Shown here one piece after another: positions 58,626 to 64,000 of a DNA stretch of 64,000 nucleotides; position 1 is the first letter of the stretch; each line of letters starts with the position of its first letter. Source of the DNA: an uncultured Flavobacteriales bacterium (GTDB lineage Bacteria; Bacteroidota; Bacteroidia; Flavobacteriales; Crocinitomicaceae); assembly GCA_946479285.1 (NCBI GenBank), contig CAMLFH010000012.1:39598-103597 (forward strand), in the 5' to 3' direction. The notes beneath the pieces were generated by a model that was not told the DNA's origin, did no database searches, and was given only the letters and a program-made list of their open reading frames with translations. Position numbers and translations under genes: made by a program.

Positions 58626-59030
58626 CTATTTGATAAATAAAGGTTTGAAACTCATCCATGAAAGTGCCGGAATGAATAGAAAGGGAATCAGATATCCCTT
58701 GAAGTAGTCGATCATTGCCATCGAATCCTCATTTTTGAATTCAGGATCATTCATGGTAAATACATAAAATACCAATGAAACAGAAACACCTGAAAGAATG
58801 AATTGAGTAACGAAGCCGGCTAAAGATTTGTTTTTTAAAAGCGCATAAATTCCTGCTGCCAGCATGCTTGTCCCGATGGTGATCATCAACGAAAAACACA
58901 CCAGGTGCCAATAGCCGCTTACCTCCGTGAAATCAGCGATCATGTTCTTGTAAACGGATGAATAGATCCACGACACGATCGATGAAAACAAACCGGATAT
59001 GACTGCCAGGAAAAAAAAGCGTTTAAACAT
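58626..59030 (-). CDS. Four-helix membrane protein of the cytochrome operon
   Basis: A 134-residue protein with about four transmembrane helices (FFFLAVISGLFSSIVSWIY, YWHLVCFSLMITIGTSMLAAG, LAGFVTQFILSGVSVSLVFYV, GYLIPFLFIPALSWMSF). No family is recognised. It is packed 6 bp after the YceI gene and directly against the cytochrome gene, so it belongs to the same mRNA. It could be a quinone-interacting or anchoring subunit; that is inference. Confidence 0.75.
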   Translation of the reverse strand: MFKRFFFLAVISGLFSSIVSWIYSSVYKNMIADFTEVSGYWHLVCFSLMITIGTSMLAAGIYALLKNKSLAGFVTQFILSGVSVSLVFYVFTMNDPEFKNEDSMAMIDYFKGYLIPFLFIPALSWMSFKPLFIK

Positions 59031-59036
59031 GTTCTC

Positions 59037-59576
59037 CTATTTTTCGGTTACCGGAATGGAGTAAGAAATATTCATCACATCAGGAACTGCATCACTTTTG
59101 TGCCCTACGCCGTAGTCAATGCGATTTACAGTAAACTTGCCGCTGAATGTCAGGTCATTTCCGGATTTTGTGACCGTTGCAGGAATTTTCTTTTCCTTGG
59201 TAACGCCTTTCATGGTCAGTTTTCCGGTAATGGTGTATGACTCTCCGGATTTTTCCACTTTGGAGGAAACAAACTTAATCGTTGGATATTTGTCTGCTTC
59301 AAACCATTCGGAGGTTTGGGCTTTCTTATTCTGCATCGAATTTCCGGTATTGATGGAGTTTACATCGATGGAAAGATCAAACTTGGCATTCGCAAGATCG
59401 TTCTCGTCAAACTTGATAGTTCCTTTTCCTTTTTTGAATTCTCCGGTTGGGTCCTTGCTTTTAAATCCAATGGTAAATCCTTCCTTGACAGTGTAATCTT
59501 TGGATGCAGTAAGCGTCACAAATGCCGAACCTGCAAATAAGCAGATTGCTAAGGCCGGGTAAAGTAATTTTTTCAT
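59037..59576 (-). CDS. YceI-family periplasmic protein
   Basis: A 179-residue exported protein (signal peptide about 1-23, MKKLLYPALAICLFAGSAF) of the YceI lipocalin-like family. Core motifs are FTIGFKSKDPTGEFKKGKGTIKF, DLANAKFDLSIDVNSINTGN, ADKYPTIKFVSSKV and TGKLTMKGVTKEKKIPATVT (in parts). YceI proteins bind polyprenoid lipids such as quinone precursors. Two in-frame ATGs (59582, 59576) exist; the second gives the cleaner signal peptide. It starts the tight four-gene run and is preceded by the DUF5777 gene 112 bp upstream. Confidence 0.9.
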   Translation of the reverse strand: MKKLLYPALAICLFAGSAFVTLTASKDYTVKEGFTIGFKSKDPTGEFKKGKGTIKFDENDLANAKFDLSIDVNSINTGNSMQNKKAQTSEWFEADKYPTIKFVSSKVEKSGESYTITGKLTMKGVTKEKKIPATVTKSGNDLTFSGKFTVNRIDYGVGHKSDAVPDVMNISYSIPVTEK

Positions 59577-59593
59577 AATCATTTATTTAAATT

Positions 59594-59633
59594 GTTCAAA
59601 GGTTCAAAGGTTCAAAGGTTCAAAGGTTCAAAT
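59594..59633. repeat. Five tandem 8-bp GTTCAAAG units
   Basis: GTTCAAAG is repeated four times and followed by GTTCAAAT, in the spacer between the DUF5777 and YceI genes. Inverted TTTGAAC words follow at about 59650-59690, so the region can form hairpins. Similar TTTGAAC words lie upstream of the exonuclease gene at 1564-1596. Copy number may vary. Confidence 0.75.
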
Positions 59634-59688
59634 TGAAGTTTAAACGATATTGAACTTTTTGAACTGTTTTTTAAACTTTTGAACTTTG

Positions 59689-60609
59689 TTACTGTCCAAA
59701 TTCGAACTTTCGTCCGATGCAAAAACCAATCCTAAATTGACCTTTCAGCCAGTTTTCATAGGTGTTGGTAACAAATTGTGATTCTCCGAAACCTCTTGCA
59801 TTTGTGAGGTAAACGGTGAAGTTATGTCCGAAAGTCAGCCATTCTACAGCAAATCCAAGGCTGTTGAAATTTTGAGTTCTCATTCCTTTATCCTGGAAAA
59901 CCTGGTAATACTCCACCATGATTCCTAATCGCTGTGTGATGGACCAGCGCATTGCGCCACCTAAAGCAAATAAGGTGTTTTGATCGTCTGCCGCTACGTA
60001 ATTTCTGTGAACAACTGTAGGGACCAAAGCCAGGCTTACCAAATCGCCAAACTTACGTGCAATGTTCAATTGAGCGGAGTAGGAGAAGCGATATTCTTGT
60101 TTGGGAAAATGGGCTACGGCATAAATATCCGGAAGTGCTTTCATGTAAGTGTAAAACATGCTTCCCGTAACAGCCAGTGAAATAGGCATTCCTTTTTTCT
60201 TTTGCTGCAGAATACGGTATTTCCCAAATCCATCGATCAATGAACGATAAGGAGTTCCGCTTCCTTTGCTTCTTCCAACACCAACCATGATATTATTGGT
60301 AATCCCATATTCAAATGCCAGGCGGATATCACTTGAATTATCGAATCCAAACCAATTTTGAACTCCTCCGTTCGATCCTGCCAAATCACCAAAACGATGC
60401 TCTACCCGGAACTCAAGAACTCCTTTACGCAAACATTCAACGGAATGACCGCTTACAATTCGAGTTGATTGGAACGTTTGTTCCACCAGGTTTGATTCTT
60501 CAACAGTTTCTGTTTCTACAACTTCTGTTGAATCGGTTTCCTGTGCAATTGAACTTTGTGTCAGGAAACACACCGTTCCCATAAATAATAGCTTTTGAAT
60601 CATTTTCAT
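59689..60609 (-). CDS. DUF5777-family outer-membrane beta-barrel
   Basis: A protein of about 306 residues starting at the ATG at 60609 (MKMIQKLLFMGTVCFL, signal peptide to about SIAQ). The mature part begins with a Glu/Thr-rich linker, then RIVSGHSVECLRKGVLEFRVEHRFGDL and FDNSSDIRLAFEYGITNNIMVGVGRSKG (in parts), the opening of the DUF5777 barrel. About ten to twelve more strands end with FRIGFCIGRKFEFG. It is an outer-membrane protein whose genes usually accompany YceI and cytochrome genes. It heads the operon region that continues with YceI. Confidence 0.85.
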   Translation of the reverse strand: MKMIQKLLFMGTVCFLTQSSIAQETDSTEVVETETVEESNLVEQTFQSTRIVSGHSVECLRKGVLEFRVEHRFGDLAGSNGGVQNWFGFDNSSDIRLAFEYGITNNIMVGVGRSKGSGTPYRSLIDGFGKYRILQQKKKGMPISLAVTGSMFYTYMKALPDIYAVAHFPKQEYRFSYSAQLNIARKFGDLVSLALVPTVVHRNYVAADDQNTLFALGGAMRWSITQRLGIMVEYYQVFQDKGMRTQNFNSLGFAVEWLTFGHNFTVYLTNARGFGESQFVTNTYENWLKGQFRIGFCIGRKFEFGQ

Positions 60610-60820
60610 TCCTTCTTTGTCTGCCAAGATAATATTTACCCGGATAAATACCTACCCATTTAATACAGAATTAAAAGGATGGTTGGAATGCTTTTTCGAA
60701 AACAATCTACTTTTTCAGTAGGAAACGGGTGTCAATATAGGATTCCTAAAATACGTCGTTTTGCAGTAGGGAAGAGTCGGGTTAAATGACTAAGTTTGTA
60801 ATACTGAAACAGATAAAACT

Positions 60821-61609
60821 GTGAACAACTTCTTAACTTGCGTATTTGTAGTGTTCTTTTTGAATGCATATTCAAAAGATCAATGGGTGATCCTGGAATG
60901 GAAATTCAAAGGGATTGAAGAAGGGTACGATCATTTGAACAGAAGCAGGGTATCTGTTGACGGAACGGTTTTACCGGTTTCCAATTCTTTTCGCCAGAGC
61001 GATTGGGGCTCTTATTCTTTGAAACTTTCAAAAACTACCCATACGATCAAGTTTATCAATGAAGCTTTCTATGAAGGCAAATGGATCGAACACACTTTTG
61101 AGAACAAATTCAGTATTAATGCCATTTGTGAATTTGATGTGGATGTGAAGCATGTTTCCAAGGTTCAGATTGAGTTTGACCTGGATGTGAAGGATGTTTC
61201 CATTGTTCAATTCGATTTAAATGGAAGTGCATTGGTCGCAAACAATAAAAAAACGACTTTTAAAGGAAAGCACTATCCAATGGAAATAGATTGGCACTTC
61301 ATGAATGTAGAATCCGGCTACAACCATGTTTCCCGCATTCAGGTTTTTGTGGATGATATTGAATATGGAACTTCCGAGCAATCGGTAGAAAGCATGGGGG
61401 GAAAGTTTCTGCTGAAAATCCCTAAAGGAATGCACCGGGTTCGAATCGTAAATCAATCATTTGTAGATGGAGTATGGCAGGATCATACAATCGTCAATAA
61501 TTATTCGATAGAAGCGGTCTATGAGAAAACGGTGGAGGTAAAAAAAATGATCCGGGTTCATTTGGTGATTGATCTGAATGATGAAGAAACGGTAAATAGG
61601 TGGGAATAA
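60821..61609 (+). CDS. Exported protein with two tandem repeats of about 110 residues
   Basis: A 262-residue protein starting at a GTG (60821) with a signal peptide (MNNFLTCVFVVFFLNAYS). It consists of two similar halves: QWVILEWKFKGIEEGYDHLNRSRVSVDG (about 22-49) aligns with MEIDWHFMNVESGYNHVSRIQVFVDD (about 153-178), and TIKFINEAFYEGKWIEHTFENKFSINAI aligns with RVRIVNQSFVDGVWQDHTIVNNYSIEAV (in parts). Both are beta-rich. This internal duplication suggests a repeated carbohydrate- or calcium-binding-like fold. No family is recognised. It ends at a palindromic terminator shared with accA. Confidence 0.7.
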   Translation: MNNFLTCVFVVFFLNAYSKDQWVILEWKFKGIEEGYDHLNRSRVSVDGTVLPVSNSFRQSDWGSYSLKLSKTTHTIKFINEAFYEGKWIEHTFENKFSINAICEFDVDVKHVSKVQIEFDLDVKDVSIVQFDLNGSALVANNKKTTFKGKHYPMEIDWHFMNVESGYNHVSRIQVFVDDIEYGTSEQSVESMGGKFLLKIPKGMHRVRIVNQSFVDGVWQDHTIVNNYSIEAVYEKTVEVKKMIRVHLVIDLNDEETVNRWE

Positions 61610-61610
61610 T

Positions 61611-61636
61611 TAGGGGCACGATTAATCGCGCCCCTA
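61611..61636. repeat. Palindrome of the GCGATTAATCGC family (copy 4), bidirectional terminator
   Basis: TAGGGGCACGATT (61611-61623) and AATCGCGCCCCTA (61624-61636) differ from perfect complementarity at one position. It starts 1 bp after the repeat-protein stop and lies 24 bp before the stop of convergent accA. Confidence 0.85.
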
Positions 61637-61660
61637 AAATTTATCATAAATGTATTCCCC

Positions 61661-62617
61661 TTATCCGTTCCAAACACCCATTGAATTGAATTTCTCAATA
61701 CGTTCTTCAACCCGTTGTTCCGGGTTTTTCGGATCCAATTCTTTCAAATATTCAATGATCTTATCTTTTACGTTTTGGAAACTTGCTTCCTGATCTCTGT
61801 GAGCTCCTGCAAGAGGTTCCTCAATCACATCGTCAACCAGTTTCAAACGTTTCATATCCGTACTGGTCAATTTCAATGCCTCAGCTGCCTTTTCCTTGTA
61901 ATCCCATGATCTCCATAAAATGGAAGAACAGGATTCCGGAGAAATAACCGAATACCAGGTATTTTCAAGCATCACTACTTTGTCTCCAACGCCGATTCCT
62001 AAAGCACCACCTGACGCACCTTCACCGATAATGATACAGATCACAGGAACTTTCAACTGCATCATTTCATAAATGTTTCGTGCAATTGCTTCTCCCTGAC
62101 CTCTTTCCTCAGCTTCCAATCCAGGGAATGCTCCCGGAGTGTCAATAAAAGTTACGATCGGCTTATTGAATTTCTCAGCCATTTTCATCAACCGCAAAGC
62201 CTTGCGGTATCCTTCCGGATTTGGCATTCCGAAATTACGGTACTGGCGCATTTTGGTATTGATTCCTTTTTGTTGACCGATGAACATGACTGTTCTTCCG
62301 TCTAGTAATCCGAAACCGCCAATCATTGCTTTGTCATCTTTCACCGTTCTGTCACCGTGTAATTCCTGGAAGGAAAAACCGGTAATTGCATTGATGTAAG
62401 CCAATGTATATGGTCTGTCCGGATGCCGGGACAACTGTACACGCTGCCACGGAGTCAGCTTGCTGAAAATTTCTTTTGTTTTTTTAGTGAGTGCGTCTTC
62501 CAGATCACGAATCTTGTCGGACATATCGACACCTGTACTGTTGCCGATCTCACGTGTTTGTTCAATTTGTTCTTCTAAAGCCTTTAAAGGTTCTTCAAAA
62601 TCTAAATATGTGGACAT
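61661..62617 (-). CDS. accA: Acetyl-CoA carboxylase carboxyltransferase, alpha subunit
   Basis: A 318-residue subunit with the crotonase-like fold: an N-terminal helical region ([47 protein letters not shown]), then [62 protein letters not shown] and [15 protein letters not shown] (each part of the conserved core that holds the oxyanion holes). With AccD it transfers the carboxyl group from biotin to acetyl-CoA to make malonyl-CoA. It is divergent from ispE with a 59-bp spacer. Confidence 0.96.
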   Translation of the reverse strand: MSTYLDFEEPLKALEEQIEQTREIGNSTGVDMSDKIRDLEDALTKKTKEIFSKLTPWQRVQLSRHPDRPYTLAYINAITGFSFQELHGDRTVKDDKAMIGGFGLLDGRTVMFIGQQKGINTKMRQYRNFGMPNPEGYRKALRLMKMAEKFNKPIVTFIDTPGAFPGLEAEERGQGEAIARNIYEMMQLKVPVICIIIGEGASGGALGIGVGDKVVMLENTWYSVISPESCSSILWRSWDYKEKAAEALKLTSTDMKRLKLVDDVIEEPLAGAHRDQEASFQNVKDKIIEYLKELDPKNPEQRVEERIEKFNSMGVWNG

Positions 62618-62664
62618 AATTGCTATTTTGAGGGGCGAAAATTACGAAAATAGTTCGCATCTAT

Positions 62665-62672
62665 TAATTTTA
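62665..62672 (+). promoter_or_regulatory. Possible -7 box (TAATTTTA) of ispE
   Basis: TAATTTTA matches TAnnTTTG except the last base and ends 4 bp before the ATG at 62677. As at dnaB, transcription would be almost leaderless. Confidence 0.4.
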
Positions 62673-62676
62673 CGGC

Positions 62677-63480
62677 ATGATTAATTTTCCAACATGTAAA
62701 ATAAACCTTGGTTTGCACATCCTGAAAAGACGGGATGACGGCTACCACGATGTTGAAACTGCTATGTTGGAACTTCCTTTTCACGATATCCTTGAATTTG
62801 TTGAAAGCGAAGAATCAGCCTTCACAACCTCCGGGTTGGAGATTCCCGGTTCAGGGAATTTGGTTCGGGATGCCGAAAGAGAATTTCGAAAATTGAAAGT
62901 ATTTCCACCTTTAGCTTTTCACCTGCATAAATTCATTCCGATGGGAGGCGGTTTAGGCGGCGGTTCTTCCGATGCTGCTTTTGCATTGAAAATGCTGCGC
63001 GATAAATACTTGCCGGGTATCCCCAATGAGGTACTAAAAGAAATGGCTGCCAAAATTGGTTCAGATTGCGCTTTTTTCATCGATGGCGGTTTGCAGTTCG
63101 CAACAGGAAGGGGAGAAGTGTTGAGTCCTCTGAATCTCCATTTGAAAGATAAGTATGTCGTACTGGTGAACCTGGGAATTCATGTTTCCACCAAAGAAGC
63201 TTTTGAAGGAATTGTTCCGAATAATGATAGACCTTCCTTGAAAGAGATTCTGAATAAACCCATGCAAAGCTGGAAAGAGGAGTTGGTGAATGATTTTGAA
63301 CAGTCTGTTTTTCAGAAATACCCGGAATTGGCTGAAATTAAAAATGATTTGTACGAGTATGGGGCCATTTATGCTGCTATGACAGGTTCGGGGTCAACTT
63401 TGTTCGGAATATTTGAAACGGAGATTCAGTCTATCCAGTGGTCGCGGAAAGTGGCCTATGAAGCATATTTGAAGCTTTGA
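62677..63480 (+). CDS. ispE: 4-diphosphocytidyl-2-C-methyl-D-erythritol kinase
   Basis: A 267-residue GHMP-family kinase. N-terminal CKINLGLHILKRRDDGYHDVETAM contains the substrate-binding Asp/His; the ATP-binding loop is PMGGGLGGGSSDAAFAL; the C-terminal glycine-rich motif is AAMTGSGSTLFGIF. IspE phosphorylates CDP-ME in the non-mevalonate isoprenoid pathway. The length is a little below the E. coli enzyme. It is divergent from accA, with a -7-like box just before its ATG. A palindrome cluster follows the stop. Confidence 0.95.
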   Translation: MINFPTCKINLGLHILKRRDDGYHDVETAMLELPFHDILEFVESEESAFTTSGLEIPGSGNLVRDAEREFRKLKVFPPLAFHLHKFIPMGGGLGGGSSDAAFALKMLRDKYLPGIPNEVLKEMAAKIGSDCAFFIDGGLQFATGRGEVLSPLNLHLKDKYVVLVNLGIHVSTKEAFEGIVPNNDRPSLKEILNKPMQSWKEELVNDFEQSVFQKYPELAEIKNDLYEYGAIYAAMTGSGSTLFGIFETEIQSIQWSRKVAYEAYLKL

Positions 63481-63491
63481 GTTTTTGAGAG

Positions 63492-63539
63492 TTCGAGAAT
63501 TCTCGAATTCGCAAATTCGCTTGTTCGCTAATTTGCGAA
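63492..63539. repeat. Two adjacent palindromes after ispE (TTCGAGAATTCTCGAA and a hairpin)
   Basis: TTCGAGAA|TTCTCGAA (63492-63507) is an exact 16-bp palindrome. TTCGCAAAT (63508-63516) and ATTTGCGAA (63531-63539) pair as a second hairpin. The first shares its core with 55035-55079. It lies between convergent ispE and the T9SS fragment, so it is a likely terminator. Confidence 0.7.
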
Positions 63540-63565
63540 CAGATATTTATGTAGTTTATTGATTT

Positions 63566-64000
63566 TCAATATTTAATGAAGTTTAAGTACTCAATTTCCT
63601 CATTCATTTCCAGCACAAAATAGTAAGTTCCATTACTCAATTCACTTACATCAATACTCATTCCGGAAAGTTCTATCTGTTGCTTTTGACCAAGACTGTT
63701 ATAGACTCCGTGAAGTTTTAAATCAGAGTAAGATCCATTTTTGGAAAGCACTTGGATCAATTGATTTCCCGGATTAGGGAAAAGTACCAGGTTCGATTCA
63801 ACTTTCAATTCTTTAACGGAGGAAGTGCTCAACGGATCTGCTTCGAAAAGGAATAATCCACCTAAATCCTGACCGACGAACAGGTTTAAAAATCCATTTC
63901 CATCGATGTCGTCCACAAAGAAAGAACTATAAAGGCCTGCATCCATATTCAGATAGGTGTCCGAATACAAACTAAAAGCATCACCGTTTGAGAGATTCCC
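63566..64000 (-). CDS. C-terminus of a T9SS-secreted protein, N-terminus outside window
   Basis: The minus-strand frame is open from the right window edge to the stop at 63566 (144 residues visible). It starts with a Ca-binding FG-GAP/VCBS-like segment (FFVDDIDGNGFLNLFVGQDLGGLFLFEAD) and ends with a type A T9SS sorting domain (LVLFPNPGNQLIQVL ... LSNGTYYFVLEMNEE). The real start lies beyond 64000; an internal Met at 63970 is not the start. Probably a large surface or secreted protein with a repeat propeller. Confidence 0.85.
   Translation of the reverse strand, partial: GNLSNGDAFSLYSDTYLNMDAGLYSSFFVDDIDGNGFLNLFVGQDLGGLFLFEADPLSTSSVKELKVESNLVLFPNPGNQLIQVLSKNGSYSDLKLHGVYNSLGQKQQIELSGMSIDVSELSNGTYYFVLEMNEEIEYLNFIKY

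Overview
The window looks like a chromosomal segment from the Bacteroidota, most likely Flavobacteriales and close to Crocinitomicaceae (Fluviicola-like); this assignment is an inference. The grounds are seven exported proteins or fragments with type IX secretion (T9SS) C-terminal sorting domains, many small outer-membrane beta-barrels, no evident Shine-Dalgarno sequences, and repeated promoter-like -7 boxes of the Bacteroidota form TAnnTTTG close to start codons. There is no rRNA, CRISPR array, prophage or classical insertion sequence. One tRNA gene, tRNA-Ser(UGA), is present.

Layout. 1-10.2 kb is mostly housekeeping: mutS2 (partial), an exonuclease III-type gene, an outer-membrane barrel, dnaB, a conserved exported protein, trhO, lgt and rimO. 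10.5-14.7 kb holds a small secreted protein and two large T9SS cargo proteins, one with five near-identical Ig-like repeats. 14.7-18 kb holds an HTH protein and an ECF sigma factor overlapping a gene whose product joins a short anti-sigma-like N-terminus, one inner-membrane helix, a roughly 240-residue Lys/Ser/Glu-rich linker and an outer-membrane barrel. xerD and aroQ follow, divergent and 2 bp apart. At 19.3-20.1 kb lies a GxxExxY nuclease-like gene inside imperfect terminal inverted repeats built from 9-mers, next to a 176-bp copy with most of the gene deleted.

20-36 kb carries a DUF1304 fusion, a methyltransferase, a reprolysin-type T9SS protease, a GWxTD / glycosyltransferase / DUF1801 operon, the tRNA, a ComEC-like hydrolase, a Nei/Fpg glycosylase, a manganese catalase, a Crp/Fnr regulator, and csaA with a decayed partial second copy. 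36-48 kb has a tricorn-type protease, a T9SS cupredoxin, an aminotransferase and an M43 metalloprotease. 48-52 kb has a creD locus and a small ars operon with a 41-residue membrane protein and no efflux pump. 52-64 kb has yidD, a lytic transglycosylase, msrB, a DUF4836 lipoprotein, a DUF5777/YceI/cytochrome operon, accA and ispE.

Across the window, gene ends carry recurrent palindromes. One family has the core GCGATTAATCGC (four copies), with a related G/C-armed copy; another is a CCCCGG hairpin (two copies). They probably act as terminators and look like dispersed repeats. A further 32-bp identical dispersed repeat occurs twice. All functional calls come from reading the sequence and remembered family features; no database search was run.
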